From the NCBI GenBank assembly GCA_016209865.1, contig JACQVL010000311.1:1-15600 (forward strand): a stretch of 15,600 nt of DNA. The letters are read 5' to 3'. The position numbers were made by a program, and so were the translations under genes. Origin of the DNA: Candidatus Latescibacterota bacterium (GTDB taxonomy: Bacteria > JAAXHH01 > JACQVL01). Under the pieces are notes generated by a model. The model searched no databases. It was not told the origin of the DNA and was given only the letters and a program-made list of their open reading frames with translations. Below, piece by piece: positions 5,536-13,374 of the stretch. Every line of letters starts with the position of its first letter. Within the stretch, counting starts at the first letter, position 1.

Positions 5536-8064
5536 ACTGCCAGTCTTGCCCACTAAATCCGTCATCGGCTGCTCAATACGGCCTTCGAGCGAGACCATCC
5601 AGAGATTTCTTCTTCGCTCTCCGGCTCCGATGAAATAGACTGTCTTCCCATCGGGCGACCATCGTGAATACAATATGGAACCTTCCGTCAACTGTTCTGG
5701 ATCGCCTCCCATCGCCGACACCCGCCACAGACAACCCTCTCTTGTTCTAGCTGAGCGGAAGGCGAGCCATTTCCCATCCGGCGACCACTGGGGGAAAAGA
5801 TCATCCGTGGGATGCACTGTTATTCCCCGTGTTTCACCACCATCCGACGGAATGACCCGGATATCAAAGTTCCCACTCTGGATTGAATGAAACACGATCT
5901 GCCTTCCATCCGGAGACCAGTCAGGGGCGCCCTCATACGCCTCATGCTGCGTGATCGGTCGTGCTCGCCTACCATCCGCCAACATCACCCACAGATCGTA
6001 GTTCCCGTTCCGATTCGAGTTAAAAACAATCTTCTGTCCATCCGGAGACCAAGACGACATCCAGTCCGACGCGGGATCTGTTGTGAGCTGCTGAGGTTTT
6101 CTGTCGTTGACCGGCATCACCCACAGGTCCTGGTTTCCGCTTCGATCCCAACTGAAGAGCAAGCGACGTCCATCCGGTGACACATCCACAAACTCGATGA
6201 ACGCCTCCTCAAATGTCAATTGTTCAGCATCTTCCCACGTCGCCGTGCGACCTTTAAAAATCGGGATGCGCCACAGATTCGATACTTTCCGACCTTTTGA
6301 ATACGCCAGCTTTGTACCATCTCGCGAAAAGATCGCGGACCGGATGCCAATTCCTGTCGTCACCGACTGGGGCTGTCCTACCGGTTTACCATCATTCCCG
6401 ATTCTCTGCTGCCAGAGGTCCATGCTCCCTCCACGATTCGAGACGAAGTAGAGGTATCGTCCATTGTTCGACCAGGTCGGGCTTCGGTCATTAAATCGCC
6501 CATCTGTCACAGGAAAACCCTTCCCATCCGCGGCTCGCATCACCCATATTTGCGCAGCCTGCACTAAGGTCCCCACAGTTTCTACATAGGTAAAGTAGCG
6601 TCCATCTGGACTCCAATTCAGGTCGAATCGGCTGGTTCCTCGTCCCGGGAGCAGTAACCTTTGGGATTGACCGGTACGAAGGGACAGAATTTCGACAAAT
6701 AATCCGGTGGTATCGCGGACCACACAGGCTAGCTTCTCCCCATCTCCCGACCACTGTGGAGGATTTTTGCCCCCACCCGTTATCACTCCAGGTATCATTT
6801 TACGCGGACTTCCCCCTAATGCCGATACGACATAGTACCCTCCATCATCCCGATCCGACCAAAACGCAATCTCACGTCCATCGGGTGACCAGCTGGGCAA
6901 GACGTCAGTTCCTGTGTAATCCGCCGTCAAGTTCAAAGCTGATCCACCACCTACCTGTGTCACCCAGATGTCCACGTTCCCACTCTGATCCGACTGGTAC
7001 GCCAGTCGCCCTCCGTCTGACGACCAGGTGGGCGCGTCTTCTACCCCGATGGTTGCAGTGAGCTGGGTGGGACGAGTCAGACGAGGCACCGTCTCGCCCG
7101 GTCGCAAGAACAGATATCCGAAGATCGCCGCCACGATCACGAACGCCGCTACTCCCGCGAGAAGCCAGCTCTTAGACCACCACGTCGCCCGCACCGGCGA
7201 CTGGCCCGGACGCGCCGGCATCGTCACCGTGCTCTTCTCGCTGTCCTCCGATTCCCGCTGCACCCGCCGCACTTCTGAGAGCAGATCGGCCACGGTCTGG
7301 TAGCGGTCGTCCGTCCTCTTCGCCAGCGCCCGCGCCACGATCCGTTCCAGCACCAGCGGCACCCCGGTCCGCAGGCCCGACATCGGCACCGGGTCGGCGT
7401 TGGCGATGGCGGCCAGCAGCGCCTGGTCGTGCTCCCCCCGGAAGGGCAACAGACCGGTGATCATCTCGTACAGCACCACCCCCAAGGCCCAGATGTCCGT
7501 CCGGTGATCCACCTCCTCCGCCCGCGCCTGCTCCGGGGACATGTACGCCACCGTCCCTAAGGTCGTCCCGACACGGGTCAGCTTCGGCTGTCCGGCCAAT
7601 TTCGCCAGCCCGAAGTCGACAATCTTCACCAGACGGTCGGTCGTGAACATCACGTTGGCCGGTTTGATGTCTCGGTGAACGATGTGCGCCTCGTGCGCCT
7701 TGGCCAGGCCCTGGGCGATCTGGACGGCGATGTCGAGCGCGTCATCGACGGACAGCGGCCCGCGGGCGATCGTCTTCTTCAGCGTCTCGCCCGGATAATA
7801 GGCCATGACGATGAACAGGTGGCCGTCGCTCGTCTCGTCGATCTCGTGGATCGTGCAGATGTTGGGGTGATCCAGGGCGGACGCGGCTTTAGCTTCCTGC
7901 ATGAAGCGTTGCTTGGCGTCAGAGTCGCGGGTCAGCTCCGGGGGGAGAAACTTGAGGGCGACGAAGCGGTCGAGGCGAAGGTCGCGGGCCTTATAGACGA
8001 TGCCCATGCCGCCCCCGCCGAGGTGTTCAGTGATCCGGTAGTGAGAGATCGTCTGACCGACCAT
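5437..8064 (-). CDS. Transmembrane Ser/Thr protein kinase with PD40 beta-propeller
   Basis: This 875-residue receptor-type kinase has a complete N-terminal cytoplasmic kinase domain (about residues 9-265): glycine loop GGGGMG at 16-21, ATP-binding Lys38, helix-C Glu57, HRDIKPAN with catalytic Asp132, DFG at Asp150, and SPE at 176-178. A single membrane helix lies at about 300-320. The rest, about 335-875, is extracytoplasmic and built of PD40/WD40-like blades with about eleven WSPDG-type motifs, as in TolB and related sensor kinases. It probably senses an extracytoplasmic ligand and phosphorylates cytoplasmic targets. The frame is open upstream to 8253, but that part translates a dispersed repeat, so MVGQTISHYRI at 8064 is chosen. 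The propeller half is visibly less GC-rich than the kinase half. The gene converges with hicB and the hicA remnant without any gap. Confidence 0.93.
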   Translation of the reverse strand: MVGQTISHYRITEHLGGGGMGIVYKARDLRLDRFVALKFLPPELTRDSDAKQRFMQEAKAASALDHPNICTIHEIDETSDGHLFIVMAYYPGETLKKTIARGPLSVDDALDIAVQIAQGLAKAHEAHIVHRDIKPANVMFTTDRLVKIVDFGLAKLAGQPKLTRVGTTLGTVAYMSPEQARAEEVDHRTDIWALGVVLYEMITGLLPFRGEHDQALLAAIANADPVPMSGLRTGVPLVLERIVARALAKRTDDRYQTVADLLSEVRRVQRESEDSEKSTVTMPARPGQSPVRATWWSKSWLLAGVAAFVIVAAIFGYLFLRPGETVPRLTRPTQLTATIGVEDAPTWSSDGGRLAYQSDQSGNVDIWVTQVGGGSALNLTADYTGTDVLPSWSPDGREIAFWSDRDDGGYYVVSALGGSPRKMIPGVITGGGKNPPQWSGDGEKLACVVRDTTGLFVEILSLRTGQSQRLLLPGRGTSRFDLNWSPDGRYFTYVETVGTLVQAAQIWVMRAADGKGFPVTDGRFNDRSPTWSNNGRYLYFVSNRGGSMDLWQQRIGNDGKPVGQPQSVTTGIGIRSAIFSRDGTKLAYSKGRKVSNLWRIPIFKGRTATWEDAEQLTFEEAFIEFVDVSPDGRRLLFSWDRSGNQDLWVMPVNDRKPQQLTTDPASDWMSSWSPDGQKIVFNSNRNGNYDLWVMLADGRRARPITQHEAYEGAPDWSPDGRQIVFHSIQSGNFDIRVIPSDGGETRGITVHPTDDLFPQWSPDGKWLAFRSARTREGCLWRVSAMGGDPEQLTEGSILYSRWSPDGKTVYFIGAGERRRNLWMVSLEGRIEQPMTDLVGKTGSLGYALATDGHYLYFTWEEEIGDLWVMDVEKEK

Positions 8065-8124
8065 GGCTCGGCTCTCCGGGGAGGCGGCCGCCCCGATCAG
8101 AGGCGTGGGAAACAAAACCAAGCC

Positions 8125-8151
8125 TGGATTCCCGCCTTCGCGGGAATGACA
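8125..8151. repeat. dRS3-like dispersed repeat, copy 1
   Basis: Perfect 8-base arms ATTCCCGC (8128-8135) and GCGGGAAT (8140-8147) flank a CTTC loop, with TGG before and GACA after. This matches the widespread ATTCCC…GGGAAT repeat known as dRS3 in Neisseria and seen in many other genomes. A second copy lies at 11063-11090 in the same orientation. It falls in the presumed leader of the kinase transcript. Its translation on the minus strand gives the familiar spurious HSREGGNPG peptide. Confidence 0.85.
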
Positions 8152-8189
8152 ACAGGGAGATCGTGCGTCACGTGAGTGAACGTGAGAGC

Positions 8190-8219
8190 AGGATACGCCA
8201 GGAGGGGGAAGGTTGTCAA
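8190..8219 (-). promoter_or_regulatory. Candidate sigma-70 promoter for the kinase gene
   Basis: On the minus strand, TTGACA (complement of 8214-8219) is followed after 18 bases by TATCCT (complement of 8190-8195). The -35 box is perfect and the -10 box matches 4 of 6. It would give a leader of roughly 115-120 bases before the kinase ATG at 8064. It lies inside the upstream open frame, which argues further against a start at 8253. Found by eye only. Confidence 0.4.
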
Positions 8220-8251
8220 CCGGAAAATGTACGCGGGGATTCATGGCCCCC

Positions 8252-8355
8252 ATCCCCCGGCCCCTTCCCCCACAAGGGGGGAAGGGAAGACAACCGTTCT
8301 CCAGGCTACTCCCCCTTTCTCGCCCCTCGTGGGAGAGAAAGGGGGCCGGGGGGAT
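8252..8355. repeat. GC-rich three-stem (cruciform-like) intergenic element
   Basis: Outer arms ATCCCCCGGCCCC (8252-8264) and GGGGGCCGGGGGGAT (8341-8355) pair with one bulged base. Inside are two perfect hairpins: CCCTTCCCCC (8262-8271) with GGGGGAAGGG (8277-8286), and CCCCCTTTCTC (8311-8321) with GAGAAAGGGGG (8335-8345). The outer and inner stems share a few bases, so they would compete at the edges. The element resembles the common repeat whose translation reads PSPTRGEG or PHKGGRE in many genomes. It begins 13 bases beyond the DUF5916 stop and may limit read-through towards the kinase, but no clear T-run follows it. Confidence 0.75.
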
Positions 8356-8368
8356 AGTGAGAGCCAGA

Positions 8369-10804
8369 TCAGTTATTCAGGAAATAATTCACCTTCAACA
8401 TAAACACATTTGGCCCGTCGTCCTTGAAGCTCCTGCCCAGATTTTGAAACCGGAACGTCGGGTCGTTGGAGAACGCGCTCCGCGACTGCGACCAGACGAG
8501 GAACAGGGTGCTGCCCGGCCGGTACTCCCACCGGAAGACCAGGTTGCTCCGGAGGGAGCGAGAGTTGAAATCCGGGTTGAAATCGAGGCCGGAGTAGGGG
8601 GTGAACTCATAGGATGAGGGGCGTGCCAGTTCTTTGAAATTCTTGTAATCGCCCACCGCGACGAACGGCTGCAAGTACAGTTGCAAGCTGATGTCCCGCG
8701 TGAAGAGCACGTCTGCTCGCGTCGTGAAATCCAGGACTTTACTGTTCAACTCCCCGTACACATAGTGCGTCTGGCCGCCGCTCTGGACGTTCGTCACCCA
8801 CTGCGCGTTGTCGAAGTTCCAACTGTAATTGGGACGGATTCTGAGCTCGATACGGGCAGATGGCCGGATCGTCAGGCCGGGCCCGATCGAACGATAGCGA
8901 CTGCCTCCGGCATCGGAGCTCAAATTAGTGAAGATCCAGCCGCTGATCGGTTTGCTGTAGTTGCTTTCGATCTCAGCAAAGAAGCTGACGCCGGCCGGGT
9001 TCACGATGGGCGGACCGCCTCGGGTGTCCAGGTCGTCGAGCGACTCGAATCGACGTGTGAGACCACCGCCCATCCACCAGAAACTCTTGAGTTGATGCCA
9101 GGTATTGAAGTTCAGCTCATCCTGGAGATGGACTCTGGCATAATTCCAGCTATCCCACTTGTTCACGTTAAACTGATTCCGGAGGAAAGGGCCCCAGGGC
9201 CGGGTCTTTTGCATGCCCAGCCACGCAGAAGTATTCATCCGGTTGACCCGCCGGATGAACCCCAGGTCGTTGGCGTTAAACCCTGGTGAGAGGGCATCGA
9301 AGTAGACTTCCCCCAGGAGCCAGCCGCCTTGCTTGGAGAATCTGGCCTGGCTCGCATAGCCACGCTGGTATGTAAGATGCCCGACCTGGCTACCGGCTAT
9401 CTGGCCAGACGCCGCATAGGTGTTGTTGTGCCACTTCAAGTTCCAGTCAACTCCGCCGGTGTAGGCTGATGCCGCATCCTTCCGGTTGACCGCCGTCATC
9501 AACAGTCCCACGGTCGAATTGCCGCTCAAGATATCTTGCTGCACCCGCCCGACCCAATAGTTGGTCAACGGCTCGATGCGCGCAGTCTGTCGGACTCCGT
9601 TCTGGAGGATCGTCGCATCCTCAGAGGACGTGATGGCATCGAGCATTCCAAACGTCGTCTTGTGGGCGGTCTTCCCCGTAATCTTGGCCGCACTCAAGAT
9701 CGTCGTATTATCAGGCCGCTCGATAGTAGAGCTTCCCGACGGGGTCGATAAATACCCCGGCCGGCGGCCGATCCGGCGGGAGTAGAAGAGCTGGAACGGG
9801 GTGCGGAACGTCTGTCCCCCCTCGACGAAGAACGGCCGCCGCTCTTCGAAGAACGTCTCGAACACCGACAAGTTCAACACCGCCGGGTCCGCATCCACCT
9901 GGCCAAAGTCCGGGTTGAACGTGGCGTTGAGGGAGACGTTGGAGGTGATGCCGTAGCGCAGGTCGCCGCCCAGGTTGGAGAAAAACTCCCGGCCCTTCGG
10001 ATCGGTCACGCTTTTAGGTGCGGGTCGGAACGTCGAGCGAGCAACGGTATACGGGAGCACCTCCAGGGACGTCGGCGGCTTGATCCCCCGGATTCCTTCG
10101 AGATGGCCGAATCGGGAGACCCAGCCGTTGTCACTCCGGCGCTTCAGGACCCATTGCGTCCATTCTTGCTTCCGGCTCATATACCGGGTGACTTGAAAGC
10201 CCCAGACATAGTCATCCTTGGGGCTAAAGCGAAGGATGTGATACGGGATTTTGTACTCCGCACTCCAGCCGCGCTCGTGGATCGTCGCCCGGGCCTCCCA
10301 CACTCCGTCCCAGGTCCCGTCTCTCCAGGTATCGTTGTAGAGATAGGAATCCTGCAGTGAGCCTGCAGCATTGATCGCAAACAGGTACCCGGTCTGATGA
10401 TCGAGGTAGGGATCGAAGTAAACATTCACCAGGTCGGCTTCGGCCCATTGATCCCGTCGGGCCAATCGCGCCGTGATCTTGTCCGGCTCGTGGTCATAGA
10501 GCGTAATCCCAACATAGATCGCTTCATCGTCGTAGACAACCTGGACGGTGGTGGACTCCGTCGGTGCGGCTCCTTCGATCGGTTCCACTTGAGTGAATCC
10601 ACCCGAGACCGGCGCGTGCTGCCAGACCTCGTCGTCCAGCACCCCATCAATTTTCGGGGAGCCGGGGTTGACCCGCGCCGCCGTGATCGTCCGCTCAGGA
10701 TGGGGTCGCGCGGTTCCCGTTGCCTGAGCCAGAAGCAGGCTGGGCAAGCTCAGGACGGAGAGCGAAATCATCAATAGAAATACTCGGCAAGACACCGTCA
10801 TCAT
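8369..10804 (-). CDS. CBM9-like/DUF5916 outer-membrane beta-barrel protein
   Basis: This 811-residue protein begins with a signal peptide (hydrophobic residues about 8-26, cleavage probably after LLAQA). A carbohydrate-binding-module-9-like domain follows at about 39-220, recognised by the KIDGVLDDEVW opening and by DDEAIYVGITLYD and the W/Y-rich GVWEARATIHERGWSAEYKIPY segment. From about 235 to the end the sequence is the DUF5916 region, rich in alternating polar/aromatic strands (FNPDFGQVDADPAVLNLS, FFEERRPFFVEG) and ending in a beta-strand, as expected for an outer-membrane barrel. DUF5916 proteins have no established substrate; the CBM9-like part suggests a glycan or other bulky ligand at the surface. 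GGAGGA (complement of 10812-10817) lies 7 bases before the ATG. It is transcribed alone or together with the downstream kinase. Confidence 0.88.
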   Translation of the reverse strand: MMTVSCRVFLLMISLSVLSLPSLLLAQATGTARPHPERTITAARVNPGSPKIDGVLDDEVWQHAPVSGGFTQVEPIEGAAPTESTTVQVVYDDEAIYVGITLYDHEPDKITARLARRDQWAEADLVNVYFDPYLDHQTGYLFAINAAGSLQDSYLYNDTWRDGTWDGVWEARATIHERGWSAEYKIPYHILRFSPKDDYVWGFQVTRYMSRKQEWTQWVLKRRSDNGWVSRFGHLEGIRGIKPPTSLEVLPYTVARSTFRPAPKSVTDPKGREFFSNLGGDLRYGITSNVSLNATFNPDFGQVDADPAVLNLSVFETFFEERRPFFVEGGQTFRTPFQLFYSRRIGRRPGYLSTPSGSSTIERPDNTTILSAAKITGKTAHKTTFGMLDAITSSEDATILQNGVRQTARIEPLTNYWVGRVQQDILSGNSTVGLLMTAVNRKDAASAYTGGVDWNLKWHNNTYAASGQIAGSQVGHLTYQRGYASQARFSKQGGWLLGEVYFDALSPGFNANDLGFIRRVNRMNTSAWLGMQKTRPWGPFLRNQFNVNKWDSWNYARVHLQDELNFNTWHQLKSFWWMGGGLTRRFESLDDLDTRGGPPIVNPAGVSFFAEIESNYSKPISGWIFTNLSSDAGGSRYRSIGPGLTIRPSARIELRIRPNYSWNFDNAQWVTNVQSGGQTHYVYGELNSKVLDFTTRADVLFTRDISLQLYLQPFVAVGDYKNFKELARPSSYEFTPYSGLDFNPDFNSRSLRSNLVFRWEYRPGSTLFLVWSQSRSAFSNDPTFRFQNLGRSFKDDGPNVFMLKVNYFLNN

Positions 10805-10894
10805 ACAGAAATCCTCCAGGGGAGATCATTCCTCATAGGTATTGAAGATGCACACACTATCATTCGAGATGAGCGACTATCACTAAGACGTAGT

Positions 10895-10924
10895 ATTGTA
10901 CAAAAAGGTTGTATTCCTCTTCAA
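10895..10924 (-). promoter_or_regulatory. Candidate sigma-70 promoter for the DUF5916 gene
   Basis: On the minus strand, TTGAAG (complement of 10919-10924) and TACAAT (complement of 10895-10900) are separated by 18 bases. They match the consensus at 4 of 6 and 5 of 6 positions. The site lies in an AT-rich patch about 90 bases before the ATG at 10804. Found by eye only. Confidence 0.4.
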
Positions 10925-11012
10925 AAAAAGCCTGACTTTTCTGTAGCCTCTTTCTCTCTGTACACCTCTACAGACGCTCCGGCAACGGCGACCGTTAACA
11001 GGCGCCCCCAAC

Positions 11013-11044
11013 AAAAAGGGGCACGGCACATCAGGCCATGCCCC
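11013..11044 (-). terminator. Intrinsic terminator after the dehydratase gene
   Basis: Read on the minus strand, a 10-base stem GGGGCATGGC / GCCGTGCCCC (one G·T-type mismatch) with a 7-base loop is followed directly by TTTTTGTT. The arms are 11035-11044 and 11018-11027 and the T-run is 11013-11017. It lies about 70 bases beyond the dehydratase stop, which is the right place to end the oxidoreductase-dehydratase transcript. Confidence 0.72.
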
Positions 11045-11062
11045 ATCTTCGCGTTGTGATGA

Positions 11063-11090
11063 TGGATTCCCGCTTGCGCGGGAATGACAG
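11063..11090. repeat. dRS3-like dispersed repeat, copy 2
   Basis: Perfect 8-base arms ATTCCCGC (11066-11073) and GCGGGAAT (11078-11085) flank a TTGC loop, with the same TGG and GACA flanks as the copy at 8125-8151. It sits between the dehydratase stop and the terminator. Confidence 0.85.
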
Positions 11091-11114
11091 GATGAAAACA
11101 ATGAGGATGAAACC

Positions 11115-12251
11115 TTACACGTCCACCACGCTGCCGTCCGCGCCCCAGGCGCCTCTCGGGATGCCCGCCGGCCGCGCCGGACTCGCCGTCAGCGCGTCTT
11201 CATCCAACTCAACGCCCAGCCCAGGACGGTCGGGCACCTCAAGGTGGCCGTCCCGCACGACCCAGGCCTCTCTGAGCACGCGGTCACGGTAGGGAGCAGA
11301 GCGCACGAACTCGAGGATATGGAAGTTGGGGATGGCCATCGCCAGATGTGCGGCGGCAGCGGTCGAGACCGGCCCCTGCGGGCTGTGCGGGGCGACCTGG
11401 ACGTAATACGCCTCCGCCATCGCGGCGATCTTCTTGCACTCCGTGAGACCACCCGCGTGACAGAGGTCGGGCTGGATGACGTCAACTAACCGCTGTTCGA
11501 GCAGGGGGGCGAAATCCCACTTCGAAAACAACCGTTCCCCTGTCGCCAGGTCCATCCGCGGCCCGGCGGCGCGCACGCGGGCCAGCCCTTCGAGGTCGTC
11601 CGGCTGGGTCGGCTCCTCTAACCAGAACAATCGGTGCGGCTGGAGCGCCTCCATCAGCCGTACGGCGGTCGACGGCCGGCTGCGACCGTGGTTGTCGATC
11701 ATGATGTCAACAGCCGGACCGACCGTCTTCCGCAGCCGGGCGACGCGATCCGCGAACGCCCCGATCATCTCCTCCTCCGGCAGCGCTGAATCCCCCGCCC
11801 AGGCGCCCGTCTTGACGGCGGTGAACCCGTCCGCGATGTCCTGTTGCGCATCGGCCTCTAATTGACTCGGATCATAAATCCCGACATGGGTGTACAGCCG
11901 GATGCGCTGCCGGGTCGGGCCGCCCAACAGCCGGTAGACCGGCACGCCCCACGCTTTTCCCCGGATGTCCCACAACGCCTGATCGAGCGCGGCCAACGCT
12001 GAATTCAACACGACCCCGCCGCGCCAGAACCCGTGCCGGTAGAGCGCCTGCCAGTGGTGCTCGACCGACAGCGGGTCCTTGTTGATTAACATCTGGCCGA
12101 CCTCATGGACGCAGGCGCGTACCGTCTCTTCTTTCCCTTCCAGCGTCGCTTCCCCCCATCCGTGGAGACCGTGATCGGTGATGACTTTGACGAACACCCA
12201 GTTGCGTGGTTCTCCCCAAGTGATGTATGTCTTGATCTCGCGTACAGTCAT
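11115..12251 (-). CDS. Enolase-superfamily sugar-acid dehydratase, D-galactonate dehydratase-like
   Basis: This 378-residue enzyme belongs to the mandelate racemase/muconate lactonizing group of the enolase superfamily, which abstracts the proton next to a carboxylate with a Mg2+ ion. It resembles E. coli DgoD (D-galactonate to 2-keto-3-deoxygalactonate): the DxH motif at Asp186-His188 (IMIDNHGR), WLEEP with Glu212/213, ATGER with Glu239, QPDLCHAGGLTECKKIAAMAEAY, and the second catalytic histidine His289 in VAPHSPQGP. The N-terminal capping domain includes WGEATLEGK. All expected metal ligands and both histidines are present, so it should be active. The exact sugar acid is uncertain because related enzymes act on gluconate, mannonate, arabinonate or others. 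Its ATG overlaps the oxidoreductase stop as ATGA, and an intrinsic terminator follows about 70 bases downstream. Confidence 0.88.
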   Translation of the reverse strand: MTVREIKTYITWGEPRNWVFVKVITDHGLHGWGEATLEGKEETVRACVHEVGQMLINKDPLSVEHHWQALYRHGFWRGGVVLNSALAALDQALWDIRGKAWGVPVYRLLGGPTRQRIRLYTHVGIYDPSQLEADAQQDIADGFTAVKTGAWAGDSALPEEEMIGAFADRVARLRKTVGPAVDIMIDNHGRSRPSTAVRLMEALQPHRLFWLEEPTQPDDLEGLARVRAAGPRMDLATGERLFSKWDFAPLLEQRLVDVIQPDLCHAGGLTECKKIAAMAEAYYVQVAPHSPQGPVSTAAAAHLAMAIPNFHILEFVRSAPYRDRVLREAWVVRDGHLEVPDRPGLGVELDEDALTASPARPAGIPRGAWGADGSVVDV

Positions 12252-13300
12252 TGTGCCACCTCTTTCATCATCAGTTCGACATCGACCGCACGGTTCGTGC
12301 GGGAGGCTTCGATCGCCGCGAAGACGACCGCCACGCTTTTCATATTATCATCCAACACCGTATCGGGCGTGCGGCCGCCGTCGAGCCATGTCAGGAACTC
12401 GTCGATCAGCCAGGTGTGCCCATCGTACTCCGGCCGGATGAGCGGCACTTCCTCCGTCTTCAGTCCCTTGCCTGCGGTATACTCGTAGATGCGGACGACG
12501 CTGTCCCGGCCGATGGCGACCGCCCCGCCCTCGCACTCCGCCCGGTAGTACTCCTGGTGCCAGCTATTCTGAGGACTGGCCGCGACGCAGGAGCCTTCGT
12601 AGCAGCCTTTCACCCCGTTCGTCATGTCGAGGACGTACAGGCCGCAGCACTCCCCTTGAAAGCTGCTCCACGGCGTGTTCCATTCCCATCCGGCGATCGT
12701 CTTACAGTCGGCCCCGGACAGGTTCCGCAGCATGTCGAAATGATGGACGGCGCCCTCGATCAGGAGGCTATGGGGGATCTCGTGACGGAATGCCCCCCAC
12801 GCGCCGTAGACCCGGTAGTCGGCCGCGAACCGTCCGACGATGTAGTTGATCCGTCCGAGCCGGCCGTCCCGCAGCACCTGCCGTATCGTCAGCATCCGCG
12901 GGGAGTACCGGTAGTTCTGGATGACGAGCATCTTCACCCCCGCCTGCCTGACCGCCCGGTAGATGTCGACGCACGCCTCCCAGGTGTCCGCGATCGGTTT
13001 TTCGCTCAGGATGTCCATCTGCTTCTCGACGGCGAGCATGACCGCGTCCTTGTGGACGGCGGGCGGGATGACGATCGTGCAGTAGTCGGCCTCGACCGCG
13101 TCGAACGCCGCCCGCATGTCCGTGAACCGCCGATTGGCGGGCAGTCCGAGGAAATCGCCCGCGCTGTTCAGGATATCCTCTTTGATGTCCACCAGCCCGA
13201 CGATCTCGTTCCGCTGGTCGAATCGTGAGTAAAAATTCCGAATCCATCCGCCGGCCATTCCGCCAGCGCCGATCATCAAACACCGCTTCTTAGTTGCCAT
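12248..13300 (-). CDS. Gfo/Idh/MocA family NAD(P)-dependent oxidoreductase
   Basis: This 350-residue protein is a two-domain sugar oxidoreductase. The N-terminal Rossmann fold (1-125) has the dinucleotide loop GAGGMAG at 11-17 and an acidic residue at the end of strand 2 (LVDIK), which favours NAD. The EKP motif (Glu100-Lys101-Pro102) contains the conserved active-site lysine, and GAVHHFD provides the likely catalytic histidine at His186. The C-terminal part (about 130-340) is the substrate-binding domain. Members oxidise or reduce inositols, amino sugars and other carbohydrates. Coupling to a DgoD-like dehydratase suggests oxidation of a sugar to a lactone or acid, or of a keto intermediate. 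AAGGAG (complement of 13308-13313) lies 7 bases before the ATG. The upstream secreted-protein gene ends 74 bases away without a visible terminator. Confidence 0.92.
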   Translation of the reverse strand: MATKKRCLMIGAGGMAGGWIRNFYSRFDQRNEIVGLVDIKEDILNSAGDFLGLPANRRFTDMRAAFDAVEADYCTIVIPPAVHKDAVMLAVEKQMDILSEKPIADTWEACVDIYRAVRQAGVKMLVIQNYRYSPRMLTIRQVLRDGRLGRINYIVGRFAADYRVYGAWGAFRHEIPHSLLIEGAVHHFDMLRNLSGADCKTIAGWEWNTPWSSFQGECCGLYVLDMTNGVKGCYEGSCVAASPQNSWHQEYYRAECEGGAVAIGRDSVVRIYEYTAGKGLKTEEVPLIRPEYDGHTWLIDEFLTWLDGGRTPDTVLDDNMKSVAVVFAAIEASRTNRAVDVELMMKEVAQ

Positions 13301-13374
13301 GCAGCGACTCCTTAACAGTGGTCAGTGGACGTGCGCAGACGCTGAACTTACACGCAAACGCGCCGGTGATCAGG

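Larger units (their letters stand above)
8065..8368. other. Gene-free stretch with repeats and a candidate promoter
   Basis: These 304 bases lie between the kinase start and the DUF5916 stop. From the kinase outwards they hold a dRS3-like hairpin (8125-8151), a candidate minus-strand promoter (8190-8219) and a GC-rich three-stem element (8252-8355). Open frames across this stretch on both strands translate the repeats and are not regarded as genes. Confidence 0.7.
10805..11114. other. Gene-free stretch with promoter, terminator and repeat
   Basis: These 310 bases lie between the DUF5916 start and the dehydratase stop, both on the minus strand. They hold a candidate promoter for the DUF5916 gene, the intrinsic terminator of the dehydratase operon and the second dRS3-like hairpin. 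The part from about 10925 to 11010 shows nothing recognisable. It is clearly more AT-rich near 10850-10960 than the genes around it. Confidence 0.7.

Noticed and set aside
8065-8253. N-terminal extension of the kinase reading frame by 63 residues
   Set aside because: It translates the dRS3-like repeat (HSREGGNPG), lies across a candidate promoter, and precedes a normal kinase start MVGQTISHYRI.
8163-8617. Plus-strand frames reading PHKGGRE or PTRGEG
   Set aside because: They are translations of the GC-rich repeat element and run into the antisense of the DUF5916 gene.
10883-11101. Minus-strand small frame containing SCHSRASGNP
   Set aside because: The peptide is the known mis-translation of the dRS3-like repeat, and the frame spans the terminator and candidate promoter.
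12251-13228. Plus-strand open frame of 325 codons opposite the oxidoreductase
   Set aside because: It is an antisense shadow in a GC-rich gene, rich in His, Arg, Asp and Val, without a recognisable motif or a good ribosome binding site.
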